Virus record (IMG/VR): IMGVR_UViG_3300021957_000170
Location: 1 to 31,750 of that record
Length of the DNA stretch: 31,750 nt
Origin: a virus
Reading direction: 5' to 3' (one strand)
Part shown: positions 8,038 to 14,943 of the stretch, piece after piece
Position numbering within the stretch: position 1 is the stretch's first letter
Layout of the letters: every line of letters starts with the position of its first letter
Made by a program: the position numbers and the translations under genes
Notes under the pieces: model-generated
Seen by the model: only the letters and a program-made list of their open reading frames with translations
What the model was told of the DNA's origin: nothing
Databases searched by the model: none

Positions 8038-8068
8038 AGTCTATAGTTAAATCACAACAGGGAGAATA

Positions 8069-8272
8069 ATGCATACCGAGAGAAAATTTATTGACACCAA
8101 AGAACTAGCTAAGAGGTGGGGCAGAAGCTCCAGGACTCTGGAAAATTGGCGCGGCAAACAAGTTGGGCCTACATACTACAAGATTGAAGGAAAGATTCTT
8201 TATGACATAGAAGATGTACAAAATTTTGAAACTGGTTCTAGGGTGTTATACAGTGGCTCACGCGATATTTAG
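8069..8272 (+). CDS. Excisionase/AlpA-like helix-turn-helix protein
   Basis: This 67-residue protein has an N-terminal MerR/excisionase-type DNA-binding fold: FIDTKELAKRWGRSSRTLENWR (8-28), then GPTYYKIEGKILYDIEDVQNF, the beta-wing pattern (Y-K-I/x-G-K-I-L-Y-x-I-E-D-V) of HTH_17 proteins. Such proteins act as recombination directionality factors or small transcription regulators. Being the first gene after the divergent promoter and encoded in a genome with an integrase, it is a reasonable Xis candidate, though a purely regulatory role is equally possible. GGGAGA lies six bases before the start. Its 3' end overlaps the next gene by 20 bases. Confidence 0.75.
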   Translation: MHTERKFIDTKELAKRWGRSSRTLENWRGKQVGPTYYKIEGKILYDIEDVQNFETGSRVLYSGSRDI

Positions 8273-8984
8273 TCCTTCATCATCTGACCGATGGTTTAAT
8301 TGCCCGGCAAGTGCGTATCTGAATTATTCAGCAGAATATACAGTTAATATCGCAGCAGCTACGGGTACTTTAATCCATGAAATGTGTGAGATGCTTCTAA
8401 AAGGCAGGCTCAATAACATGACCTTAGAAGAGTATTGGCTCGGTAAAGTTGTAGACATTGAAGATTTCCAAATAGAAGTAACCGAAGACATGGTTAAGTG
8501 TGCCGAGACTTACGTTGAATATATCTATAAAAGAAAAGAAGAGCTGAACGCTACCATGGTTATTGAAGAGAAAGTCTATATGGACGAGATCTCTGATAAA
8601 TGCTTTGGTACTGCTGACTGTATTCTTATAGCAGAAGATCGTATCTGCGTTATAGATTTAAAGTCTGGTAAATGGCCCGTAGAAGCTGTTAAAAATAAAC
8701 AGCTTATGATTTATGGTACTGGTGCTTTTATTCGCTATGGCAACGAGAACCCAGACATCACCATGGAGCTGACCATAGTTCAGCCAAGAATTAAAAACCC
8801 TATTAGAACATTTGAAATTACTACGCCTAATCTATTGAGTTGGGCTACCACCAATTTGAAACGAGCAACTGATGCTTGTGACGAAGAAAACCCACAACGA
8901 GTCGCGGGAGACCATTGCAGATTTTGTGCTGCAAAGACAGATTGTGATAAATATAAACAAGCCTTTGGAGAGTCAAATGGTTGA
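8253..8984 (+). CDS. DUF2800-type PD-(D/E)XK (RecB/Cas4-like) nuclease
   Basis: This 243-residue protein starts at GTG 8253, chosen because the family begins M-x-H-A-x-x-SPSS..RW..CP and the sequence from here reads AHAIFSPSSSDRWFNCP. Conserved points are GTLIHE (38-43), E105/E106, GTAD (Asp122) and the catalytic strand VIDLKSGK with Asp135 and Lys137. Cys17 together with Cys222, Cys225 and Cys231 (HCRFCAAKTDC) makes a four-cysteine set that in AddB and Cas4 proteins binds an iron-sulfur cluster. The likely role is DNA end processing for recombination, together with the Sak4-like ATPase and SSB downstream. The gene ends inside the next one (ATG 8977). Confidence 0.85.
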   Translation: MAHAIFSPSSSDRWFNCPASAYLNYSAEYTVNIAAATGTLIHEMCEMLLKGRLNNMTLEEYWLGKVVDIEDFQIEVTEDMVKCAETYVEYIYKRKEELNATMVIEEKVYMDEISDKCFGTADCILIAEDRICVIDLKSGKWPVEAVKNKQLMIYGTGAFIRYGNENPDITMELTIVQPRIKNPIRTFEITTPNLLSWATTNLKRATDACDEENPQRVAGDHCRFCAAKTDCDKYKQAFGESNG

Positions 8985-9198
8985 TAAAAATAAAGAGCCT
9001 ATGTTGTCTTACAGCATAGGTGAAGAAGAACACACGCTCTACGAAAGTGATATTACGCCTGTAATAGCACCTTTGTATGACAAGGTGTCAGCAACTTTAA
9101 AGTTGCAAAACATAGTCCATGATTTTTTTAATGGAATTATAGATGAGAAAATTAACGCACTACATCATCTGGTGCATAACAGCGAGGGAAAAAAATGA
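8977..9198 (+). CDS. Small acidic hypothetical protein in recombination operon
   Basis: This 73-residue protein starts at ATG 8977 with a GGAGAG site six to eight bases upstream, inside the end of the nuclease gene. The sequence is acidic, with a strand-like N-terminus (MLSYSIGEEEHTLYESDI) and a helix (VSATLKLQNIVHDFFNGIIDEKINALHHLV) that could mediate dimerisation. No known family is recognised. Overlaps on both sides (8 bases upstream, 4 downstream) show it is a fixed part of the nuclease-ATPase unit. Confidence 0.65.
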   Translation: MVDKNKEPMLSYSIGEEEHTLYESDITPVIAPLYDKVSATLKLQNIVHDFFNGIIDEKINALHHLVHNSEGKK

Positions 9199-9929
9199 GC
9201 ATATTAGATAAAGTATTATCGAAAGCTAAAATGAAACCACCAATCATTTGCCTATATGGTAAAGGCGGTATTGGTAAAACAACATTTGCATCAACAATGA
9301 ACAATCCAATCATTGTCCAATGCGAAGATGGTATTGGTAAGATTGAGTGTCCACACACTGATGTTGCTAAGACTTATCTTGAATTTGAATCATATCTTTT
9401 GGCATTGCTAAATGACGAGCATGACTTTAAAACTGTGGTCGTGGACAGCTTAGACTGGTTAGAAAGATTGATTAATGACCATGTGTGCAAAGAAAATGGT
9501 TGGTCTGATATCCAAAGTCCTTCATTTGGAAAAGGTTATGGCGCATCACTTGTAGTCTTCAAGGATTACTTAGACATCCTAACCAGACTGCGTAATGAAA
9601 AAGGCATGACCATTTTGCAAATTGCTCACAATGAAGTTAAGCGTTATGAAGATCCATCTAACGATCCTCACGATAAGCATCAAATTAAATTGTACAGAAA
9701 AAGTGCTGACTTAGTGGTTGAACACGCTGACTGTGTGTTCTTTGCTAACTATAAAACTGGTTCTGTGCAAAAGAAAAATGCTAAAGGCGGCATGACCACT
9801 CAGGTCTTGCAAGGCGATAGAAAAATTTACACTCAGGAAGCTCCTGGCTACCACGCCAAGAACAGATATGGCTTACCTGGTGAAATGGATTTTGATTGGC
9901 CCACGATTCGTGAGGAAATGATCAAATGA
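9195..9929 (+). CDS. Sak4-like RecA-fold ATPase (AAA_24 phage nucleotide-binding protein)
   Basis: This 244-residue ATPase has a Walker A motif GKGGIGKTT (22-30) and a Walker B strand VVVDSLDW (81-88), with later conserved pieces ILQIAHNEVKRYEDP and DLVVEHADCVFF that match the AAA_24 family. Members including Sak4 are truncated RecA-like proteins that promote single-strand annealing in phage recombination, usually next to an SSB. Here the SSB follows two genes later and a RecB-like nuclease precedes it, which supports this role. The start at 9195 has GAGGG upstream and overlaps the previous stop by four bases. Confidence 0.85.
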   Translation: MSILDKVLSKAKMKPPIICLYGKGGIGKTTFASTMNNPIIVQCEDGIGKIECPHTDVAKTYLEFESYLLALLNDEHDFKTVVVDSLDWLERLINDHVCKENGWSDIQSPSFGKGYGASLVVFKDYLDILTRLRNEKGMTILQIAHNEVKRYEDPSNDPHDKHQIKLYRKSADLVVEHADCVFFANYKTGSVQKKNAKGGMTTQVLQGDRKIYTQEAPGYHAKNRYGLPGEMDFDWPTIREEMIK

Positions 9930-10126
9930 GTAAATTGGGAGATGTAGAAGAGGGGAAGGTTATGCTTGGAGAGATCAGAGAGAAGCTCAATGCTTTTATC
10001 AATAAAATTAATCCAGACGATAACTCTTTGCCTCTTGACGGATTGCATTGGTTTATCTCAATAGAGGCGGATTGTGAGGATTTAGTCGAACACTTGTCTG
10101 ACTATAATTCTTATGACCCAGGTTAA
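9926..10126 (+). CDS. Hypothetical protein
   Basis: This 66-residue acidic protein starts at ATG 9926, overlapping the ATPase stop by four bases. It contains a helix GKVMLGEIREKLNAFINKIN and a second, acidic segment LHWFISIEADCEDLVEHLSDY. No known domain is recognised. Its place between the annealing ATPase and the SSB suggests an accessory role in recombination or replication, but nothing in the sequence proves this. Confidence 0.6.
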   Translation: MSKLGDVEEGKVMLGEIREKLNAFINKINPDDNSLPLDGLHWFISIEADCEDLVEHLSDYNSYDPG

Positions 10127-10146
10127 TTTAATAATAGGAAAATGAT

Positions 10147-10635
10147 ATGACAGACTTGACACAATATAACAATGGCAACGCTTATGATGCCAATGAAACA
10201 GAAACTGGGGGCGGTAGCTTAGAACCCGGTAGATACACCATGCACTTTGCAGGGGATGAAATTATTAATGGTAAAAACAATTGGGTAGCACTCAAGATGT
10301 ATTTTGAAATCGATGGTACTACCATTGTGATGAATACAACCTTCACTTTAGGATCAGATAATCCTAAAGCTGTAGAGATTGGTGATATATCACTTAAACT
10401 GCTGCTTAAAGCCATGGGTGTTACTTCTATGAAGAACACTGAAGAGCTGTTAGGTAAAGCAGTTTCAGGACAGCTTATTAGAGACCCTGACAACGAGCGT
10501 TACATGAAGATAGACCAGAACTATGGAAAGAATTGGCAACCAGTAGAGGCAGCCAAAGCACCGAGTCCAACACCTGCAGCTAAACCTGTAGAGGAAAACA
10601 AAGAAGACGATCTCGGTGACAAGATCCCTTTTTAA
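10147..10635 (+). CDS. ssb: DUF669-type single-stranded DNA-binding protein
   Basis: This 162-residue protein matches the DUF669 phage family: SLEPGRYTMHFAGDEIINGKNNWVALKMYFEI at about 25-55 forms the OB-fold start, and a low-complexity Pro/Ala linker follows after residue 138. The last residues, EDDLGDKIPF, are the acidic tail of a bacterial-type SSB (D-D-x-I-P-F), which recruits partner enzymes. It would coat single-stranded DNA during replication and annealing. AGGAAA lies upstream of ATG 10147. Its 3' end overlaps the next gene by 20 bases. Confidence 0.85.
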   Translation: MTDLTQYNNGNAYDANETETGGGSLEPGRYTMHFAGDEIINGKNNWVALKMYFEIDGTTIVMNTTFTLGSDNPKAVEIGDISLKLLLKAMGVTSMKNTEELLGKAVSGQLIRDPDNERYMKIDQNYGKNWQPVEAAKAPSPTPAAKPVEENKEDDLGDKIPF

Positions 10636-10999
10636 CCCATTAGTATCAACTCCATCGCTGTGCGCTTATTGTGGCGCACCAGCGAAAGGTTTTATCTATG
10701 GCGGTAACGACAAATGGTTTGGAGCGTGTAGTATGGCCCATCTAAAGAAAGTGCGCGAGGGTGAGAGACTCAAGAATGTTGCACAGATGAGTAACGAAGG
10801 TTTAGACTACGCAATCAAGCAAACCAAAGAGACCTATTTAGAGATAGCAAAAGACACAGGTTCTTATGTTATGCACGAATGGGGCAGAGAAAAGAGAGAG
10901 TTGCTTTTTGGAAAAGTAATAAGGGAATACCTGAATTGGGCCAATGAACAAGCCGAGACAGGAAAATTAGAGAGAACAATTAGAGATGGATCTAACTAA
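10616..10999 (+). CDS. Putative zinc-binding protein, unknown function
   Basis: This 127-residue protein probably starts at GTG 10616, within the SSB tail; the reading frame has no earlier ATG after the SSB body and the Cys-rich start would be lost at the ATG of residue 39. Near the N-terminus is CAYC (16-19), then CSMAH (about 38-42), a C-x2-C...C-x3-H zinc-site pattern. The remainder is charged and helical (KQTKETYLEIAKDTGSY, then a basic HEWGREKRELLFGKVIREYL). It overlaps the primase-helicase gene by 14 bases, so a replication-associated job is likely but unproven. Confidence 0.6.
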   Translation: MTRSLFNPLVSTPSLCAYCGAPAKGFIYGGNDKWFGACSMAHLKKVREGERLKNVAQMSNEGLDYAIKQTKETYLEIAKDTGSYVMHEWGREKRELLFGKVIREYLNWANEQAETGKLERTIRDGSN

Positions 11000-12830
11000 A
11001 TTTTATGGAGAGAAAGGATTAGTCATTGATAAGAATTTTACTTTTGCCGTACAAGGCAACAGTACAGATGATTTAATGCGAGAGATGAACAATCAAGGTT
11101 TGGTTGTTAATCACCTAGACACCGCAGGTGTCGTAACCAGAGTCCCCGTTCGTGGGATACCTGGCGTTAAACCAGACATGGGAAATCAACGCTCTGGTTG
11201 GTATGTATGCAATGAGCTATCTGGTAATTACTTTGCCACCTATGGCAACTGGCGTACCGGGGAACAGCACAAGTGGTCAAGCATCAACACCAATGAGCTA
11301 ACACCCATTGATCGCAAGGCACTACAAAAACAAATGGATGAAGCTGTTAAGAGGGCCAATGAAGCGAAGCAAATTAGGCACAACGAAGTAGCTGTAGAAG
11401 TTCAAGAAAGGTATAAGAAATGTCAGCCTGTGATATCGCATGAATATCTAAAAAGTAAAAATGTAAAAAGTTATGGTTTGAAACAAATGAACGAGAGTTT
11501 AATTGTTCCTGTCTACTCACCTGCGTCTGGTGAGCTGCGTAGTTTACAGTACATCGACAAGAAGGGGCAGAAAAGATTTGTTTCTGCAAGTGAAATCAAA
11601 GGAAATATTTTTTTAATTGGTTGTGATTTCACAACATTAGCTACCCAAGAATCTTTGGTTGTGGTAGAGGGCTACTCCACCGCAGCGACAGTTTTTGAAT
11701 CTACGAATATACCAACAGTTTGCGTATTTTCAGCGAACTTTACCCTGGATGCTGTGACCAATTTACGCAAGGTTTCTCAGGCTCGTTTATACATAGCCCT
11801 AGATAATGATGAGAATGGCGTGGGCGAGAGGAAAGCTAAAGAGGTAGCATCTGCTATTACTAATACTTTCGTGCGCATACCGAGCGCGAGAGGAGACTTT
11901 AACGATATGGCCCAAGAACATGGGTTAGACCGGGTTAAATACGAAATACTCAATCTGGGTTTAGGCATCACGCAGCACACTATTCGCGCCATGGTAAAAG
12001 AACCACCACCGAAAGAATGGTTGGTGGAAAACCTATTAGAGAAATCAAAGCCAGCACTCCTGGCATCTATTGGGGGCGTGGGAAAATCTATGATGGCGTT
12101 AGATCTTGCAATCAAGATTAGCCAGGGACATGGCAATTGGTTTGACCATGCTATTACCAAAAGTGGCAATGCAGTCATCATTAGCGCAGAGGATGACTTG
12201 GTAGAAATACACAGACGAATCGGTGCGTTAGATCCTGACAACAAACGATTCAATGCACCCTACGATGTCTACACTTACACGATACCAGATCAACCTAAAC
12301 CATTGACTCTGATTAATGATACCTCTGCTGGTATGGGCCTAACTGAACAAGCGCAGGAGCTGTTAGCAGAACTAGAAACCATACCAAACTTAGAGTTAGT
12401 GGTGATTGACCCCATACAAGCTGTGTGTGGATCTGCAAAGATTAGCAGCGATAACGAAGCCGGGCAGATGTATGGTCAGTTAGCTGCATCAATCTCCAGT
12501 AAGTTTAAGACCACCTGTTTAAGTATTCACCACATGAGCAAAGGCGCGTTAGCAACAGACGATGACCCTATGAGCGTTAGAAGCAAAATAAGGGGCGCAA
12601 GTTCATTGGTCGATAGTCACAGATGTGTACTAGCTCTGTGGCTGGGCGAGGAAGAAGAAGCCGAGCGCATCTGTCTGGACAACAAGGTTGAGTTTGACAG
12701 ATTAAGAGTAGTCAAGGGCGCGGTGGTGAAATCAAACAGCAGTGAGGTTGATACTAAGACTAAGACATTGTTTAGAAAAGGCGCGGTGTTAGAGCCGTAT
12801 AAAGAAACGTATAACTTTGGAGATTTTTAA
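10986..12830 (+). CDS. Toprim primase fused to RepA-type hexameric helicase
   Basis: This 614-residue bifunctional replication protein has an N-terminal region with GNWRTGEQHKW (87-97), seen in TraC-like primases. The Toprim domain follows: VVVEGYST with Glu228, then ALDNDENG with Asp273 and Asp275, the metal-binding acids of primer synthesis. The C-terminal half is an AAA_25/RepA-like ATPase with Walker A ASIGGVGKS (360-368), SAEDD at 400-404, Walker B LVVIDP (471-476) and the sensor-like CLSIHH (511-516). It would unwind DNA and make primers at the phage fork. It is the central replication enzyme here, as no DNA polymerase gene is present. Its stop TAA overlaps the next ATG by one base. Confidence 0.9.
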   Translation: MDLTKFYGEKGLVIDKNFTFAVQGNSTDDLMREMNNQGLVVNHLDTAGVVTRVPVRGIPGVKPDMGNQRSGWYVCNELSGNYFATYGNWRTGEQHKWSSINTNELTPIDRKALQKQMDEAVKRANEAKQIRHNEVAVEVQERYKKCQPVISHEYLKSKNVKSYGLKQMNESLIVPVYSPASGELRSLQYIDKKGQKRFVSASEIKGNIFLIGCDFTTLATQESLVVVEGYSTAATVFESTNIPTVCVFSANFTLDAVTNLRKVSQARLYIALDNDENGVGERKAKEVASAITNTFVRIPSARGDFNDMAQEHGLDRVKYEILNLGLGITQHTIRAMVKEPPPKEWLVENLLEKSKPALLASIGGVGKSMMALDLAIKISQGHGNWFDHAITKSGNAVIISAEDDLVEIHRRIGALDPDNKRFNAPYDVYTYTIPDQPKPLTLINDTSAGMGLTEQAQELLAELETIPNLELVVIDPIQAVCGSAKISSDNEAGQMYGQLAASISSKFKTTCLSIHHMSKGALATDDDPMSVRSKIRGASSLVDSHRCVLALWLGEEEEAERICLDNKVEFDRLRVVKGAVVKSNSSEVDTKTKTLFRKGAVLEPYKETYNFGDF

Positions 12831-13765
12831 TGAGTATAGAAATATTACAAGGCGATTGTATTGAATCGTTAAATAAACTAGAAGATCAATCTATTAATAC
12901 CTGTATAACAAGCCCACCTTATTGGGGATTGCGTGATTATGGTGTTGATGGTCAGTTGGGATTAGAAGAGACAGCAGAAGAATTCATCGATGGCATGGTT
13001 AATGTTTTTGCAGAAGTCAAACGAGTTTTGCGAGACGATGGAACTCTTTGGCTTAACATGGGTGATAGCTATGCAATGAGCAGCATAAGAGGTAAAGACT
13101 CAAAGTTTTCTGGTCATTTAGGATCTATGAAGCATTGGGGAAAAGAAGGCTCAATTAGATTAGGAAAAAGAAATTTACCATTTAATTTGAAGCCTAAAAA
13201 TCTTATTGGTATGCCCTGGAGACTTGCTTTAGCTTTACAGGCTGATGGTTGGTATTTACGCCAAGATATTATTTGGCATAAGCCTAACCCAATGCCAGAG
13301 AGTGTGAGGGATAGATGCACTAAATCTCACGAGTATATTTTTTTATTAAGTAAGAAAGCTAAATACTATTACGACCATGAAGCTATTAAAGAGGATGCTA
13401 AGTATCCGCAAGGGCCTAACTCACCCCAAAGTATTAAGAAAGGTCAAGGTCAGTTCGGTATGGACACAAGAGGTGGTTTACATAAGATTGGCGCAAATCT
13501 TAAAAAGAATAAAAGATCTGTTTGGAAGGTTTCAACTAAACCATTTAAAGGCGCACACTTTGCCACCTTCCCCAAAGATTTAATAGAACCATGCGTATTG
13601 GCTGGTTGTCCTGAAGGCGGAACAGTTCTTGATCCCTTCGGTGGTTCTGGAACAACAGGTATTGTTGCAGCACAACACAGTAGAAATGCAGTTCTATTGG
13701 AGCTGAACCAAGAATACATAGATTTAGCTAAAGAAAGAATTAAAAAGGAGATAGGAAATGATTAA
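12830..13765 (+). CDS. DNA N4-cytosine/N6-adenine methyltransferase
   Basis: This 311-residue methylase has the order of the beta group: motif IV TSPPYWGLRDYG (27-38) near the N-terminus and motif I DPFGGSGTTG (268-277) followed by NAVLLELNQEYIDLAKERI near the C-terminus. A variable target-recognition part lies in between. SPPY is typical of N4-cytosine methylases and also occurs in N6-adenine ones, so the base cannot be fixed. No cognate nuclease is present. Together with the C5 methylase, the phage may mark its DNA with two chemistries. It overlaps the primase-helicase stop by one base, so it is made with the replication genes. Confidence 0.9.
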   Translation: MSIEILQGDCIESLNKLEDQSINTCITSPPYWGLRDYGVDGQLGLEETAEEFIDGMVNVFAEVKRVLRDDGTLWLNMGDSYAMSSIRGKDSKFSGHLGSMKHWGKEGSIRLGKRNLPFNLKPKNLIGMPWRLALALQADGWYLRQDIIWHKPNPMPESVRDRCTKSHEYIFLLSKKAKYYYDHEAIKEDAKYPQGPNSPQSIKKGQGQFGMDTRGGLHKIGANLKKNKRSVWKVSTKPFKGAHFATFPKDLIEPCVLAGCPEGGTVLDPFGGSGTTGIVAAQHSRNAVLLELNQEYIDLAKERIKKEIGND

Positions 13766-13838
13766 TTACCCATGCGGATGGTTTGACGAAGAACAATTAC
13801 CAATACACCAGGAGGTGCAAAATGCCAATGAAGTATAA
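13758..13838 (+). CDS. 26-residue mini-protein
   Basis: The frame from ATG 13758 has a strong AAGGAG site eight bases upstream and overlaps the methylase stop (ATGATTAA). It encodes 26 residues: MINYPCGWFDEEQLP followed by IHQEVQNANEV. Its end overlaps the next gene, whose AGGAGGT ribosome site lies within it. It may be a real small acidic peptide or a leader that delivers ribosomes to the next start. No family is recognised. Confidence 0.45.
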   Translation: MINYPCGWFDEEQLPIHQEVQNANEV

Positions 13839-14028
13839 GAAAAGCCAAAAGACCAGAGATAAGAACACAGGTAAAACAGTTACCGAGCATTTTTATGTCA
13901 AGCAGTTAATGAACAGCCAGTTAAAAGATTTGCTGGTATCAGCAGCAACTAAACCAAAAGTTAAACTTAAAATTCTCAATGAGATTGTTAGGCGCAAACT
14001 CAATGGCATTAATACGAGGGTGAACTAA
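13822..14028 (+). CDS. Small basic hypothetical protein
   Basis: This 68-residue protein starts at ATG 13822, which has a near-perfect AGGAGGT site (13810-13816) six bases upstream. The earlier in-frame start at 13783 lacks one. It is lysine- and arginine-rich (MPMKYKKSQKTRDKNTGK), then has a helix MNSQLKDLLVSAATKPKVKLKILNEIVRRK. Such composition suggests nucleic-acid binding, but no known fold is seen. Its TAA overlaps the next ATG by one base. Confidence 0.7.
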   Translation: MPMKYKKSQKTRDKNTGKTVTEHFYVKQLMNSQLKDLLVSAATKPKVKLKILNEIVRRKLNGINTRVN

Positions 14029-14168
14029 TGAGCGGTAAAGGCGATAAACCCCGGGACTTGATATACACCCAAGAGTATCGAGATAACTTCGATAAGATCT
14101 TTGGCAAAAAGAAGAAACCAGCAAACAAGGAGAAGAAGGATGGCCCTAAAGATACTAGCAAGCGATAA
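14028..14168 (+). CDS. Small phage protein of the GKGD..R...Y..N(W/F)D.IFGK type
   Basis: This 46-residue protein starts at ATG 14028, overlapping the previous TAA. It has the recurrent phage pattern SGKGDKPRDLIYTQEYRDNF followed by DKIFGKKKK and a Lys-rich tail. Very similar short proteins occur in many phages of proteobacteria, by my recollection, always without known function. The conserved GKGD/PR start and D-x-IF-GK end argue that it is a real gene despite its length. Its last 29 bases overlap the next gene. Confidence 0.7.
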   Translation: MSGKGDKPRDLIYTQEYRDNFDKIFGKKKKPANKEKKDGPKDTSKR

Positions 14169-14319
14169 AGAAAAACAGCTCTTGATTGATGCATTAGCCG
14201 ACAAAGGTAAACCCTTAGTCGAGAAAGAAAAGAAACAGAAACTTACCAAAGAAGAGCAACGAACCATGGCATCTATTTCTAATTTAATATCGCAAATTGC
14301 CTTTGGCAACGATAAGTAA
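14140..14319 (+). CDS. Small charged hypothetical protein
   Basis: This 59-residue protein starts at ATG 14140 with AAGGAGAAGAAGG just upstream; the TTG start at 14101 is less likely. The sequence is a charged helix pair (ILASDKEKQLLIDALADKGK, then EKKQKLTKEEQRTMASISNL) ending in a hydrophobic SNLISQIAFG. It could be a small DNA-binding or adaptor protein, but is not recognised. Its stop codon lies at the edge of the iteron array, so it is the last gene of the replication block. Confidence 0.65.
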   Translation: MALKILASDKEKQLLIDALADKGKPLVEKEKKQKLTKEEQRTMASISNLISQIAFGNDK

Positions 14320-14403
14320 CTATAGTAAAAATGTCACACAACTATAGTAAATATGTCCCAAACTATAGTAAATATGGGACACAACCATAGTAAGACTTAC
14401 TAT
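14318..14403 (+). repeat. Iteron-like array upstream of the initiator gene
   Basis: AACTATAGTA occurs at 14318, 14340 and 14361, with AACCATAGTA at 14383; spacings are 22, 21 and 22 bases, two DNA turns, so bound proteins would line up on one face. Each exact copy contains the perfect palindrome ACTATAGT and is followed by AAAATGTC or AAATATG. TGTCCCA (14354-14360) and TGGGACA (14375-14381) form an inverted pair around the third copy. ATAGTAAG-A-CTTACTAT (14387-14403) adds a fifth, inverted element. This is the architecture of a replication origin or multi-operator control region. Confidence 0.75.
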
Positions 14404-14415
14404 AATATCCATAAC

Positions 14416-14429
14416 ATAACATATGTTAT
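14416..14429 (+). promoter_or_regulatory. 14-base perfect palindrome and small hairpin before initiator gene
   Basis: ATAACATATGTTAT (14416-14429) is a perfect palindrome, a likely dimer-binding operator. Ten bases on, AATGCC-TTTG-GGCATT (14439-14454) can form a six-base-pair hairpin in the leader of the gene starting at 14477. Together with the iterons they form a 137-base control region between the replication block and the initiator gene. Confidence 0.5.
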
Positions 14430-14476
14430 AGGTGGTGAAATGCCTTTGGGCATTTACACCCCCAAAGAGAGAGAGT

Positions 14477-14920
14477 ATGAGAAGAAAAAACGAACACGAT
14501 AAATACTGGTGGCTAGTGCCAACCGAAGTTGATAATGGGCGCGAGAGTGGACTAGTTCCACTCTCACTCGCGCGGTCGAGCAAAGACTTCTCTAAGCTGC
14601 GTAATATCGTTTGGAAGTGGTATCGCTGGGAAGTAGCAAGTCGCACTGATCTGAGCGCGAGCGCGAAACTATTTGGGTGGTCACTGGTTGAGCGTTGGCG
14701 TTACGAGACGTTCAGCTCACACGATGCGTTGAACTACTATACCCAGATGATAGGACTCAATAGAAAAACCTGTGGGCGGGCGTTGCAGGAGTTGAGCGAT
14801 GCTAATCTAGTGTGGATCGTACTAGAGGATGAGAAGAAGCGATTAAAGAAAAGCCAGGCGCGAGGGCGGAAACATTTTCTGTTGGTGGGCCTAGGTCACT
14901 ATTTAGGGGAAGGAGAGTAG
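14477..14920 (+). CDS. Winged-helix replication initiator or repressor-like protein
   Basis: This 147-residue protein starts at ATG 14477, six to seven bases after AGAGAGAG; a GTG at 14432 in frame would put the leader hairpin into coding sequence and is less likely. Residues about 60-115 form a winged-helix domain of the HTH_36 kind: LSASAKLFGWSLVERWRYET, then SHDALNYYTQMIGLNRKTCG and RALQELSDANLVWIV, the pattern of helix-turn-helix plus wing. The tail is basic (KKRLKKSQARGRKH). Such domains are found in phage replication initiators and in regulators. The iterons directly upstream make it the obvious ligand. It may start replication, repress itself, or both. Composition is GCGC-rich. Confidence 0.65.
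   Translation: MRRKNEHDKYWWLVPTEVDNGRESGLVPLSLARSSKDFSKLRNIVWKWYRWEVASRTDLSASAKLFGWSLVERWRYETFSSHDALNYYTQMIGLNRKTCGRALQELSDANLVWIVLEDEKKRLKKSQARGRKHFLLVGLGHYLGEGE
14539..14573 (+). repeat. Large imperfect inverted repeat inside initiator gene
   Basis: GAGAGTGGA (14543-14551) and TCCACTCTC (14557-14565) form a nine-base-pair stem with a five-base CTAGT loop. The flanking GCGCGAG (14539-14545) and CTCGCGC (14567-14573) are also complementary, so a longer bulged stem can form. It lies at codons about 21-33 of the initiator gene, 150 bases after the iterons. It could be an origin structure, an operator or an mRNA hairpin that limits translation. Confidence 0.5.
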
Positions 14921-14943
14921 CAACCTATTTAATAGCCCGTGAT

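Noticed and set aside
7505-8068. Search for a tRNA gene or tRNA-like attP next to the integrase
   Set aside because: No T-arm consensus or cloverleaf could be found by eye there or elsewhere in the window.
14318-14403. CTATAG hexamer as a genome-wide regulatory site
   Set aside because: The bare hexamer also occurs inside several coding regions (for example near 18986, 22908, 28456, 30098), so only the longer AACTATAG repeats are treated as meaningful.
14432-14476. GTG upstream start for the initiator protein
   Set aside because: Would translate the AATGCC-TTTG-GGCATT hairpin and ignore the AGAGAGAG site before ATG 14477.
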